From Croceibacterium_B sp035470785 (GTDB lineage Bacteria > Pseudomonadota > Alphaproteobacteria > Sphingomonadales > Sphingomonadaceae), in assembly GCA_035470785.1 (NCBI GenBank), contig DATIQN010000051.1, forward strand, positions 62,001 to 126,000: a stretch of DNA of 64,000 nt, written 5' to 3'. The translations under genes and the position numbers were made by a program. The notes beneath the pieces are model-generated. The model worked only from the letters and a program-made list of their open reading frames with translations. It was not told where the DNA came from and did no database searches. This document shows positions 33,919 through 42,652 of the stretch, in pieces (the stretch's first letter is position 1; each line of letters starts with the position of its first letter).

Positions 33919-34386
33919 ATGACCGTGATCAAACCTGAACTGGAATTCGTCTACGAAGCCGGCGGCGAATTGGAAGCGCCGCGCGAGATCGGGCCAGTCT
34001 ACGACGGCGCGCGGCGAATCATCGCGATCAAGGCCGGCGGCTATGTGAAGGGGCCGAGGATCAGCGGTAAACTACTGGGTAGCTCGGCCGACTGGCAGTT
34101 AACCCGCCCCGACGGGGTGACCGTCGCCGACGCGATCTACGCGATCGAAACCGACGACGGCGCACTGATCCAGATCCGCAACAAGGGCCTGCGCCACGGG
34201 CCTCCTGAGGTCATGGACCGCCTGCGCCGCGGCGAGGAGGTCGACCCTTCCGAATACTACTTCCGCACCGTGCCCGAGTTCATCGCGCCGGATGGCCCGT
34301 ATGACTGGCTCAACAAGTCGATCTTCGTCTGCGCCGGGGCGCGCTATGCGAGCAGCATCAAGCTGTGGGTCTGGCGGGTGCTTTAG
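33919..34386 (+). CDS. DUF3237 family protein
   Basis: Small beta-rich cytosolic protein of 155 residues of the DUF3237 family: LEFVYEAGGELEAPREIG start, GPVYDGARRIIAIKAGGYVKGPRISGKLL, and the YYFRTVPEFIAPDGPYDWLNKSIFV end, which is the family signature. Such proteins sit beside aromatic and terpenoid catabolic genes, but no activity is established to my knowledge. The ATG at 33919 follows CTGGAG closely. Divergent from the GMC gene by 94 bp. Confidence 0.85.
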   Translation: MTVIKPELEFVYEAGGELEAPREIGPVYDGARRIIAIKAGGYVKGPRISGKLLGSSADWQLTRPDGVTVADAIYAIETDDGALIQIRNKGLRHGPPEVMDRLRRGEEVDPSEYYFRTVPEFIAPDGPYDWLNKSIFVCAGARYASSIKLWVWRVL

Positions 34387-34427
34387 GGTTAGGATACAAA
34401 TCGTTGCGGGTCGTGTGGTGGGGTGCC

Positions 34428-35495
34428 ATGCGTTATTGCAAGTTTGCCATCGGCCTTGTTGCGGCCGTTTCGCTCGTCGTGCCTTGCGAGGGTCAGAAGC
34501 CGCCCGCGGACCTCACGTCCGTTCCGCCGGTTTCGAACACGTATGTTCCAACGAAGACGCCGTGGGGCGATCCCGACTTCCAGGCCACGTGGACCGACGA
34601 CCGCATCGCGCAAGCCGGCATTCCGCTCGAGCGCCCCGAAGCATCAGGCACGCGGCTGATGATGACCGACGCGGAATTCGCCAAACGGCTCGAGGACGCG
34701 AAGAAGTCAGACAGGGGCTACAAGGAAACGGTTGATGCGGACGGCACCGCCGGCCTCGCGGGGTGGGTGCAATCGAACCAGTTCGCGCGGCGCACCTCGC
34801 TGATTGTCAATCCGGCGAACGGCCGACTGCCGCTGATGACGCCGGCAGGCGCGGCGCTGTTCAAGGCCGGCCGCAACAGCTGGATAGAGCACCAGCCGAT
34901 CGACTGGGTGAGTGATCTCGATAGCTACGACCGCTGCATCAGCCGCGGCTTTCCGGCCGCGATGCTGCCTTGGCCGAACAACAACGGAATGCGCCTGTTC
35001 CAGTCGCCGGGTTATGTCGTGATGCAACTTGAGGTCCTCGGCACGCGGATCATCCCGATCGGCAAGGCCGCGCCGTGGCCCTCGACGGTCCGCGGCTGGA
35101 TGGGGCAGAGCCTCGGGCATTGGGAAGGCAACACCCTGGTGATCGAGACGAGCGCTATCGTCGCAGGCGACAGCGCCACGGGCGAAGCGCTGAAACGCGC
35201 CGGCTCACCGGTTACCGGTCGCGGTCACGGCACGGTTCCGATGGGACCACAGGCGCACACGGTTGAGCGCCTGACGATGACCGGGCCCGGCACGATGGTT
35301 TACCAGGTCATGTACAGCGATCCCGATGTCTTCACGGCGCCATGGACCGCCGAAGTCCAGTGGACGCGCGACGACAAGTATCAGATGTACGAATTCGCCT
35401 GCCACGAAGGTAACGAGGTGCGCGAGCTGGTCACCTCGTCGCGCGCGCAGCGCAAGAAGGATGCGGCGAAAGCAGTGGCCGTCGCCGGCAAGTAG
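34428..35495 (+). CDS. Secreted protein of unknown function
   Basis: Unrecognised exported protein of about 355 residues. A signal peptide covers residues 1-22 (cleavage after PCEG). The mature part begins PPVSNTYVPTKTPWGDPDFQATWT, a motif I have seen in sphingomonad and acidobacterial secreted proteins of unknown function, and contains GRGHGTVPMGPQAHTVERLTM and a terminal YQMYEFACHEGNEV segment. Two cysteines (RCISRG and FACHEG) may form a disulfide. The ATG at 34428 lacks a strong ribosome site. It is likely cotranscribed with the DUF3237 gene (41 bp gap). No function should be inferred. Confidence 0.72.
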   Translation: MRYCKFAIGLVAAVSLVVPCEGQKPPADLTSVPPVSNTYVPTKTPWGDPDFQATWTDDRIAQAGIPLERPEASGTRLMMTDAEFAKRLEDAKKSDRGYKETVDADGTAGLAGWVQSNQFARRTSLIVNPANGRLPLMTPAGAALFKAGRNSWIEHQPIDWVSDLDSYDRCISRGFPAAMLPWPNNNGMRLFQSPGYVVMQLEVLGTRIIPIGKAAPWPSTVRGWMGQSLGHWEGNTLVIETSAIVAGDSATGEALKRAGSPVTGRGHGTVPMGPQAHTVERLTMTGPGTMVYQVMYSDPDVFTAPWTAEVQWTRDDKYQMYEFACHEGNEVRELVTSSRAQRKKDAAKAVAVAGK

Positions 35496-35551
35496 GCCGG
35501 GCGGTCAATGTGCGGTAAGCCGTGGCGATTCTGCCGAGGAGCGCCGGTGCG

Positions 35552-37222
35552 ATGGACGTCCTGACCCCTCATCCCGCCGAGACGACCGTGCTCGACACGC
35601 GCGGCGAGCAGATGTTCCCCGCGCTGACCGGCGACGAGATCGAACGCATTCGCCGCTTCGGCCAAGTGCGGGCCTTTGCCGCGGGCGAGACGGTTGCGCG
35701 GACCGGGCAGGCGGACCTCGGCATCGGGGTGATCCTCAGCGGAGAGGTCGAGATCACCCAGGGCGGTGAAAGCGTGGCGCGCTCGCACGTCGTGACGCAT
35801 CATGCCGGCGGCTTCATGGGCGAGTTGGCGCAGCTTTCGGGCCGGCCCGCGCTGGTCGACACCACGGCGCTCGCCGGTAGTGAAATCCTGATGATCCCGC
35901 CCGAGCGGTTGCGCGCCCTGCTGGTCGCCGAAGCCGACCTGGGAGAGCGGATCATGCGCGCGCTGATCCTGCGCCGCGTCGGCTTGCTCGAAAGCCAGGG
36001 CGGCGGACCGGTGCTGATCGGCCACAGCGGCAATGCCGAGCTGCACGGACTGGAGAACTTCCTGCGCCGCAACGGCCACCCCTACATCGGCCTCGATGCC
36101 GACGCGGATTCCGCCGCGCGCGCGCTGCTCGATCGCTTCCACATCCACGAGGACGAGTTGCCGATCGTGCTCTGCCCGAACGGCGCCATCCTCCGGCGGC
36201 CGACCGATTCCGCGCTCGCCCGCTGCCTCGGGCTGGTCAAGGCGCTCGATCCCGACCGGATCTACGACGTGGTCATCGTCGGGGCCGGGCCGGCGGGACT
36301 CGCCGCCTCGGTTTATGCCGCTTCGGAAGGGCTCGAGGTGCTCACGCTCGATTGCCGTTCGTTCGGTGGGCAGGCGGGCGCCTCGGCGCGGATCGAGAAC
36401 TTCCTCGGTTTCCCGACCGGCATTTCGGGCATGGCGCTAATGTCGCGCGCCTACAACCAGGCGCAGAAGTTCGGCGTCGAGATGGCGATTCCCGACGAAG
36501 CCGCGCGGCTCGAATGCCCCGAGGGTGACCGGACCGACCACCGGCTGACGCTGGCCAACGGCGAAGTCGCGCGCGGTCGCGCGGTCGTGCTGGCGACCGG
36601 CGCGCGCTATCGCCGGCTCAGCCTGCCCGACCTCGAACAATACGAGGGCGGGGCAATCCATTACTGGGCCTCGCCGATCGAGGCGCGGCTCTGCACCGGG
36701 CAGCCTGTGGCGCTGATCGGCGGGGGCAATTCGGCCGGGCAGGCGGCGGTGTTCCTCGCCGGCAAGGCGGCCAAGGTGACAATGGTCGCGCGGCGGTCGT
36801 TGGCGCAGACCATGTCGCATTATCTGATCGAGCGGATCGCCGCGCAGGACAACATCGAGCTGGTCGAAGGCGGTGAGGTAACCGCGGTGCACGGCGTGGA
36901 TGGGCGAATGCGCGGGATCGACTATCGCAACCGGATCGACGGCACGACCGGCTCCCTCGACGTCGAGCACCTGTTCCTTTTCGTCGGCGCCGAGCCCAAC
37001 ACCGACTGGCTGGCAAAGACCAGCATCCGCCTCGACGAGCGTGGCTTCGTGCTCACCGGCGAGCAGGCCGGGTATAACCGTCACCCGCTCGAAACCAGCC
37101 GCACGGGCGTGTTCGCCATCGGCGACGTGCGCGCGGACTCGGTCAAGCGCGTCGCGGCTGCTGCGGGCGACGGTGCGCAAGTGGTTGCGGCATTGCACGG
37201 CTATCTGGCAGAGGTGTCGTAA
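35552..37222 (+). CDS. Cyclic nucleotide-binding/thioredoxin reductase-like flavoprotein fusion
   Basis: Fusion of about 556 residues. An N-terminal CAP-like cNMP-binding domain (about 20-145; GVILSGEVEI, FMGELAQLSGRPAL) is followed by a thioredoxin-like segment (about 155-240), then a two-domain FAD/NAD(P)H reductase (DVVIVGAGPAGLAASVYAAS; second nucleotide site ALIGGGNSAGQAAVFLAG; FAIGDVRADSVKRVA). The TrxB redox pair (CATC) is absent: the same place reads HYWASP. So it is a flavin reductase-like enzyme rather than a conventional thioredoxin reductase. A GTG at 35522 is an alternative start. It leads the 35552-38928 unit. Regulation by a bound nucleotide is inferred. Confidence 0.87.
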   Translation: MDVLTPHPAETTVLDTRGEQMFPALTGDEIERIRRFGQVRAFAAGETVARTGQADLGIGVILSGEVEITQGGESVARSHVVTHHAGGFMGELAQLSGRPALVDTTALAGSEILMIPPERLRALLVAEADLGERIMRALILRRVGLLESQGGGPVLIGHSGNAELHGLENFLRRNGHPYIGLDADADSAARALLDRFHIHEDELPIVLCPNGAILRRPTDSALARCLGLVKALDPDRIYDVVIVGAGPAGLAASVYAASEGLEVLTLDCRSFGGQAGASARIENFLGFPTGISGMALMSRAYNQAQKFGVEMAIPDEAARLECPEGDRTDHRLTLANGEVARGRAVVLATGARYRRLSLPDLEQYEGGAIHYWASPIEARLCTGQPVALIGGGNSAGQAAVFLAGKAAKVTMVARRSLAQTMSHYLIERIAAQDNIELVEGGEVTAVHGVDGRMRGIDYRNRIDGTTGSLDVEHLFLFVGAEPNTDWLAKTSIRLDERGFVLTGEQAGYNRHPLETSRTGVFAIGDVRADSVKRVAAAAGDGAQVVAALHGYLAEVS

Positions 37223-37240
37223 GGCGGCTGGGGAGAGCGG

Positions 37241-38482
37241 ATGACCACCGGACAATCGACACGCGCGTATCAGGTTCTGCTGGTGGGGCTGCTGTGCCTC
37301 AACTTCGGCATCCTGTTCTTCGATCGCAACGCGCTCAATTTCCTGATGCCGTTCATCCAGCCGGACCTGAAGCTCAGCTACACCGAAGTCGGCCTGCTCG
37401 GCTCGGCGCTGTCGTTCACTTGGGCGCTGGCGGCCATCTTCGTCGGCTGGCTGTCGGACAAGGTTGCGCGGCGCAAGATTATCATCGTCGTTTCGACGCT
37501 GGTATTCTCGCTGTGCTCGGTCGTTTCGGGGCTGGCGACCGGCTTCCTGATGCTGCTCGGCGCGCGGCTGCTGATGGGCCTGTCCGAAGGCGGCGTGATG
37601 CCGATCAGCCACGCGATGGTCGCCAGCGAAGTCACGCCCGAGCGGCGCGGGGTGGCGATGGGGATCGCCCAGAACCTGGGGTCGAGTCTGCTCGGCTCGA
37701 CCGTCGCGCCGCTGGTGCTCACGCCGATCGCGCTCGCCTGGGGCTGGCGTAACGGGTTCTTCTTGGCCGCTGTGCCGGGGTTGATCTCGTGCGGGCTCGT
37801 CGCGCTGTTCGTCATCGAACGCCCGCTGCCCAAGCCCGAAGTCCGCAAGGCAGGCGAGCGACCGCCGCTGCTGGAAACGCTGACCGAGCGCAACGTGATC
37901 GCCTGCGCGGTTATGGCGGTGCTGCTGGTCAGCTACCTGGTGGTGACCTGGGCGTTCATGCCCCTGGTCCTCGTCCAGCTGCGCGGCTACTCGCCCGACA
38001 CCGCGGCGTGGCTGATGGCGACGCTCGGGGTGTCCTCGGCGATCGCCGCGTTCCTGGTGCCGGGCATTTCCGATTACGTCGGACGTCGGCCGGTCATGGC
38101 GATCTCGACATTTGTCGGCGTGCTGCTGCCGTTGGGCGCAATGACCTTCCACGGCCCGGCCCTGGCGATGGGCGCGATCTTCTTCGTCGGCTGGCTGTTC
38201 AACGGCATCTTCCCGATGTTCATGGCCACCGTGCCGACCGAGTCGGTCAACCCGCGGCAGGCGGCGACGGCGATCGGGATCGTGATGTGCGTCGGCGAGA
38301 TCCTCGGCGGGGTGCTGGCGCCGTCGCTCGCGGGCAAGCTGTCGGACATCTACGGCCTGCAGGCGCCACTATGGTTGCTGATGGGGCTGGCGCTGGCGGG
38401 GGGCGTGACCGCGCTGTTCCTGCGCGAGACCGCGCCGCGTATCGTCGCCCGGCAAGCCGCTTTGGAAGGAGCTATCGCATGA
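37241..38482 (+). CDS. MFS transporter
   Basis: Major facilitator of 413 residues with twelve predicted helices, the loop motif LSDKVARRKI, an equivalent ISDYVGRRPV in the second half, and helix 4/5 GARLLMGLSEGGVMPIS. It belongs to the anion/aromatic acid symporter branch. ATG with GGAGAG 6 bp upstream. It is 18 bp downstream of the cNMP/TrxR fusion and overlaps the SnoaL gene as ATGA, so all three are one operon. Substrate unknown; probably an aromatic acid. Confidence 0.9.
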   Translation: MTTGQSTRAYQVLLVGLLCLNFGILFFDRNALNFLMPFIQPDLKLSYTEVGLLGSALSFTWALAAIFVGWLSDKVARRKIIIVVSTLVFSLCSVVSGLATGFLMLLGARLLMGLSEGGVMPISHAMVASEVTPERRGVAMGIAQNLGSSLLGSTVAPLVLTPIALAWGWRNGFFLAAVPGLISCGLVALFVIERPLPKPEVRKAGERPPLLETLTERNVIACAVMAVLLVSYLVVTWAFMPLVLVQLRGYSPDTAAWLMATLGVSSAIAAFLVPGISDYVGRRPVMAISTFVGVLLPLGAMTFHGPALAMGAIFFVGWLFNGIFPMFMATVPTESVNPRQAATAIGIVMCVGEILGGVLAPSLAGKLSDIYGLQAPLWLLMGLALAGGVTALFLRETAPRIVARQAALEGAIA

Positions 38483-38928
38483 CCCGTCCCCCGGTCGAAG
38501 ACGAACTGGCCATCCGCGAGCTATACGCGCGTTATTGCTGGGCGCTCGATACCGGTGACACCGACGGCTATTGCGCGCTGTTCACCGAAGACGCCGAGGC
38601 GACCGAGGAAACCTCGTCCGGCGAGCTCGAGGTACGGAAGGGGCGCGACGAGATCCGCAAGCTAGTGCTCAAGTTTCACGAGCGGCCCGACTTTCCCGGC
38701 CACCAGCACCAGATGGCGCAACTGGTGTTCGAGCCTGACGGGCCCGACCGCTGGATAGTGCGCAGCTACGCCTGGGCGACGATCAACCGCCCGCCGGCGC
38801 ATCCCTATCTCCACTGGTGCGGGCACGTCCGCGATGTGGTCGCCAACGAGGGCGGGGAGTGGAAGATCGCCGCCAAGGCGATCATGGGCTGGAGCGGCGA
38901 GGTTCTCGCTCGCTTCGAGGCGAAATAG
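38479..38928 (+). CDS. SnoaL_4-like protein
   Basis: NTF2-fold protein of 149 residues: AIRELYARYCWALDTGDTDGYCALFTEDAE is the standard SnoaL_4 opening. Asp24 is the family acidic residue; a His at 77 (GHQHQMAQ) is the likely dyad partner, spaced 53, a little different from the 57 of four other SnoaL proteins in the window. RS-YAWATI and EWKIAAKAIMGW are later strands. It overlaps the MFS stop (ATGA) and ends the operon. Likely a dehydratase/isomerase or cyclase-like protein; unproven. Confidence 0.84.
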   Translation: MTRPPVEDELAIRELYARYCWALDTGDTDGYCALFTEDAEATEETSSGELEVRKGRDEIRKLVLKFHERPDFPGHQHQMAQLVFEPDGPDRWIVRSYAWATINRPPAHPYLHWCGHVRDVVANEGGEWKIAAKAIMGWSGEVLARFEAK

Positions 38929-39079
38929 ACGCGAGCCTTTTGCCGGACCCGCTCGGCCCGTCGCACCCACAGAACGTCTCACGGCTCATTACGGCAGCAT
39001 TGCGGCTGTTCATCCAACGTTGTGGAGCGAATCCGTCTGTCAGGGATTGAGGCCCCGACAGTTCCAAGGAGATTGATCT

Positions 39080-39382
39080 ATGTTCAAGAAAAGCATTCTG
39101 GCGCTCGCCGCCACAGCTTCGATCGTAGCGGCCGCCGCGCCAGTCGCAGTTGAAGCCCGTACCCACCATCGTCACTATACTTCGAGCCACGTTTATCGCG
39201 GCACTAACGGGAGCTATCGTTGCCACCGCGGCAACGGTACCCAGGGCACGATCATCGGCGCCGGCGCCGGTGCTCTCGCGGGCGCTGCGGTGACCCACGG
39301 CGCGGCGGGTCCGATCATCGGCGCGGTCGGCGGCGGCTTGCTCGGCCGCCACATCGGCCGCCACACGGTTCATTGCCGCTAA
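39080..39382 (+). CDS. Small exported glycine-zipper protein
   Basis: Protein of 100 residues with a signal peptide (residues 1-26, ending VAVEA) and a His-rich stretch (RTHHRHYTSSHVY). The second half is a glycine zipper: TIIGAGAGALAGAAVTHG and PIIGAVGGGLLGRHIGRH, the 2TM/OmpA-like outer-membrane anchoring type. RBS AAGGAGA is strong. It has its own promoter region (38929-39079) and no visible terminator with the convergent decarboxylase gene (22 bp gap). Likely an envelope structural or stress protein. Confidence 0.84.
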   Translation: MFKKSILALAATASIVAAAAPVAVEARTHHRHYTSSHVYRGTNGSYRCHRGNGTQGTIIGAGAGALAGAAVTHGAAGPIIGAVGGGLLGRHIGRHTVHCR

Positions 39383-39404
39383 TCGAAGGACGCCTGGGTC
39401 AGGC

Positions 39405-40961
39405 CTAGTGTTTGTGGATCGCGTACTCGATCTTCAGGTCTAGCAATGTCGGGCCCTTGGCGGCGAAACTCCACTTTAAAGCCTCGTCGAGGCCGGCAAC
39501 GGCCTCGACGAGCTTTGCTTCGACCCCGTGTCCTTCGGCGAGCTTGACGAAGTCGAGCCCCGACAGGTCGCAACCCGGCACGTGGTTCATCCCGAATTCC
39601 GAAGAGAACCCGGTCAGCGCGGCATAGGCCGCGTTGTTGAGGATCAGGAAGCTCACGTTGGCCTTCTCGGTCACTGCGGCGAACAGCCCCTGGATCGTGT
39701 ACATCGCCGCACCGTCGCCCAGGATGGCGATCACCTTGTCCTCCTGCGCCATCGCCACGCCGACCGCGGCAGGGAGCGAGTGGCCGAGGCCGCCGCTGGC
39801 GCAGGTGTAGAAGCCGCCCTCACGGGTGATCGGCAAGACCTCGTGCTCCGGCCCGCGCGCAGTCGGCGCTTCCTCGACTATCACGGCCTTTTCGGGTCGC
39901 AACGCGGCGACGCGCTTGAGCACGTATTTGGCGGTCATCGCCGGCTCAGGGTCGGCGAACGTGCGCGGCTTGCCGTTGTATTCGCGCTCGTTCGTCCTTT
40001 CGCACAGAAGGGCGAGACCTTCCGCAAGGTCGCCGAGCACGCCGCCGCCGCCGGGCAGCGCGGCGAGGTGCTGCGGGTCGTTGGACAGGGCCATCAGTTT
40101 GGCATGCTCGGGCCAATGCGGCCCCGCTCCCTCGACGTGCCAAGTGAACACCGGTGCCCCCGCGACGAGAATCGCGTCGTAAGGCGCCAGGAGATCGCGC
40201 AACTGGTCGCGCCAAGCGGGCAGGAAGCCGGCGAACTGCGGGTGATCCTCGGGGAACGTCTCGCGCGCGGCATAAGGCGCGGCCCACACGGCGCAGCCAG
40301 CCTTCTCGGCCAGGCGAATCGCTTCGAGCCAGCCACCTGCGTTGGCGACGCCGCTGCCGATCACCAGCGCCGGCCGGTCAGCACCGTCGAGCATCGCCGA
40401 AAGCCGCTCGATGCCGGTGGCCGAGGGAACGGTCTCTAGTGTGACCTGCGGCAGCGCGGGCATCTCGCATTCGCGGTCCCAGTCGTCGACCGGGATGGAG
40501 ACGTAGCATGGTCCCATGGGCGGGGTCAGCGCGGTAACGAAGGCGCGGATCAGCGCTAGGGGCACATCCTCGGCGCGCGCCGGTTCGATCGAATATTTGA
40601 CGTAAGGCCGCGGGAATTCGGCCGCCCGCTCGTTGTAGAGAAACGGATCGAATGGCAGAATGGAGCGCGCCTGCTGTCCCGCGGTGACGACCAGCGGCGT
40701 GCAGTTGCGGAACGCGGTGAACAGATTGCCCAGCGAATGCCCGGTTCCCGCGGCGCTGTGCAGGTTGATCAACGCCGGCTTGCCCGAAGCGCGCGCGTAG
40801 CCGTCGGCCATCGCCACGACGACCGCCTCGTTCAGCCCCATCACGTAAGGGAACGGCAATGCCCGCAGCATCGGGATCTCGGTGCTGCCGGGATTGCCGA
40901 ACAGCTTGTCGACGCCGAAATGCTCGAACACGGCGAACGCCGCTTCGCGAACGGTAGGCAC
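39405..40961 (-). CDS. mdlC: Benzoylformate decarboxylase-like thiamine diphosphate enzyme
   Basis: TPP-dependent decarboxylase of 518 residues, very similar in motifs to Pseudomonas MdlC: GNPGSTEIPML with Ser26, Glu45, NLHSAAGTGHS with His68 (MdlC His70), TAGQQAR, EFPRPYVKYSIEPA, and a His in PVFTWHVEG where MdlC has His281. The TPP site is GDGAAMYTIQG...NN. All three MdlC active-site residues are therefore present, so 2-keto acid (arylglyoxylate) to aldehyde is the expected reaction. GTG start, one-base overlap with the MFS stop. It ends the operon ALDH-LigW-MFS-BFD; the ALDH would oxidise its aldehyde. Confidence 0.85.
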   Translation of the reverse strand: MPTVREAAFAVFEHFGVDKLFGNPGSTEIPMLRALPFPYVMGLNEAVVVAMADGYARASGKPALINLHSAAGTGHSLGNLFTAFRNCTPLVVTAGQQARSILPFDPFLYNERAAEFPRPYVKYSIEPARAEDVPLALIRAFVTALTPPMGPCYVSIPVDDWDRECEMPALPQVTLETVPSATGIERLSAMLDGADRPALVIGSGVANAGGWLEAIRLAEKAGCAVWAAPYAARETFPEDHPQFAGFLPAWRDQLRDLLAPYDAILVAGAPVFTWHVEGAGPHWPEHAKLMALSNDPQHLAALPGGGGVLGDLAEGLALLCERTNEREYNGKPRTFADPEPAMTAKYVLKRVAALRPEKAVIVEEAPTARGPEHEVLPITREGGFYTCASGGLGHSLPAAVGVAMAQEDKVIAILGDGAAMYTIQGLFAAVTEKANVSFLILNNAAYAALTGFSSEFGMNHVPGCDLSGLDFVKLAEGHGVEAKLVEAVAGLDEALKWSFAAKGPTLLDLKIEYAIHKH

Positions 40962-42583
40962 TAGACTTGTTCTCCTCCGGCGCGCGCGCGGTCGAGCACG
41001 GTCGCCTCATCGCGGTTGACGCGGAACAGCACCACGAACAGGCACACCAGGATCGGCAGCCAGACCACGTTGATCGAGATGATCGCGCGGCCAAGGTCAC
41101 CGTGCAGCCGGTCGGATACGATGCCGACGAAGTACGGCCCCATGCCAAGCCCGAGCAGAGTGGTTATGATGATGAACATCGAGCTGGTGATCCCGCGCAT
41201 CCGCGGCAGCACGAGGTCGTAAAGCAGCGAATACAGCGGCGGCAGCCACAGCGTGAGGATCAGGCTGTAGCACGTGAACCGCAGATAAAAGGTCATCGGG
41301 TCGGTCGCACTGTATGTCCAGATGCCGAAAATGGGCGAGACGCCGAGCGAAAAGATCGTCAGCCAGGTGCGGCCCCGGCCGCCCATTCGCGCGGTCAGCC
41401 AGTCGGAAAGCGGCCCGGCAACGATCGGCCCCATCATCCCGAGCGCCGCTGCGAGCAGGCCGAACTGCAGTCCGGTCTGCGCCGGCGAGAGCCCGAACGA
41501 GCGGTTGAGGAACGAAGGCGTGAAGCCCATCACCGCGTAATTGATCGAGGTCTGGAAGCCCGCGACCACCATGAGCAAGATCACCGAGGGGGACAGCACC
41601 ACGTTATAAGTCGGCCGGTCCGTCAGCCGCAGCGACTGGAACATGTTGAGGATCACGAACGCGCCGAAGCCGACGATGAACCACTGCAGGGCGTGCGGGT
41701 CGACATGCAGGCCGAGAACGTCCGTCGGCGGGCGGGGAGAGAAGGCTTGGGTGATGCGCATCATCATCCAGCAGAACAGCACGATGACCGCGAGCCCCGC
41801 CAGGTTGACCGCCCATTGCCGCGCGGGGGCCTTGCGGCTCCACAGCGAGACCCAGTTGATCCCGGGCGTGACCGAGGCGAGCACCGCGCCACTGGCCTTG
41901 AACGGGTGCGGGTCGGGAGGCGAGACGATCCCGTCCACTCCGCCGCGTACCGGCTCGCGCAGGCGGGAGATCAGAAAGGCGAGCAGCAGTCCAGGCAGCG
42001 CGGCGATAATGAACGCCGCTTGCCAGCCCTTGAAGCCGAGCGCGCCGCCGGGGAAGTGGGCGTCCCACCAGCCGGCGACCACGCCGCCGATGGTCATCGA
42101 CAGACCGAGCCCGAGCGAGGTGGTGACGCCGAGCGCGGCCATCGCCGTGCCGCGCCGGGCGCGCGGGAAGGTGTCGAAGATTATCGAGTTCGCGGCGGGC
42201 TGCGAGGCGCCTTCGCCGATGCCGACGCCGAGGCGCGAGATCGCCAGCAGCCCGAAGCCGCTGGCGAATGCCGACATCCCGGCGAACAGCGACCAGGCGA
42301 AAATGCAGATCGCCAGCAGCCGCGTCCTTATCCAGCCGTCGACCAGCCGCCCGAGCGGCAGCGAAAACAGCGCGTAGAACAGCGAGAACACCGTCCCGTA
42401 GAGCAGGCCAAGCTCGGAATCGCCGATCTTAAGGTCCGCCTTGATCGCCGGCGCTAGGATCGAGAGCACTTGCCGGTCGAGCAGGCTCATCCCTTGGGCC
42501 AGCGAGACCAGCGTCAGCGCGTACCACCCGGCGCGGCTTACGCGGGTGGACTGCGGCGGCGCTTCGTCGGCGATCGTGGCCAA
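40961..42583 (-). CDS. MFS transporter (spinster-like, long)
   Basis: Major facilitator with an extended central loop, about 540 residues. Helix 1 begins GWYALTLVSLAQGMSLLDRQVLSILAPAIK, typical of the spinster/aromatic transporters of sphingomonads; loop motif PLGRLVDGWIRTR and second-half LSDWLTARMGGRGR. The long segment between helices 6 and 7 (about residues 215-290) carries extra hydrophobic stretches. I prefer the TTG at 42583 because GAGAGGGAG lies 7 bp upstream; a GTG at 42610 is possible. Third gene in the LigW/BFD operon; likely moves the aromatic substrate. Confidence 0.87.
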   Translation of the reverse strand: MATIADEAPPQSTRVSRAGWYALTLVSLAQGMSLLDRQVLSILAPAIKADLKIGDSELGLLYGTVFSLFYALFSLPLGRLVDGWIRTRLLAICIFAWSLFAGMSAFASGFGLLAISRLGVGIGEGASQPAANSIIFDTFPRARRGTAMAALGVTTSLGLGLSMTIGGVVAGWWDAHFPGGALGFKGWQAAFIIAALPGLLLAFLISRLREPVRGGVDGIVSPPDPHPFKASGAVLASVTPGINWVSLWSRKAPARQWAVNLAGLAVIVLFCWMMMRITQAFSPRPPTDVLGLHVDPHALQWFIVGFGAFVILNMFQSLRLTDRPTYNVVLSPSVILLMVVAGFQTSINYAVMGFTPSFLNRSFGLSPAQTGLQFGLLAAALGMMGPIVAGPLSDWLTARMGGRGRTWLTIFSLGVSPIFGIWTYSATDPMTFYLRFTCYSLILTLWLPPLYSLLYDLVLPRMRGITSSMFIIITTLLGLGMGPYFVGIVSDRLHGDLGRAIISINVVWLPILVCLFVVLFRVNRDEATVLDRARAGGEQV

Positions 42584-42652
42584 ATTGCTCTCCCTCTCCC
42601 CGTCTCCCACGATTCCGCGTGGGCAGTTTGCCTGTCTCCCGCAGGAATCGCC

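Noticed and set aside
36437..38152. A 571-codon antisense frame over the cNMP/TrxR and MFS genes
   Set aside because: The translation is Arg/His/Gln-rich with no domain; the sense frames have full family motifs.
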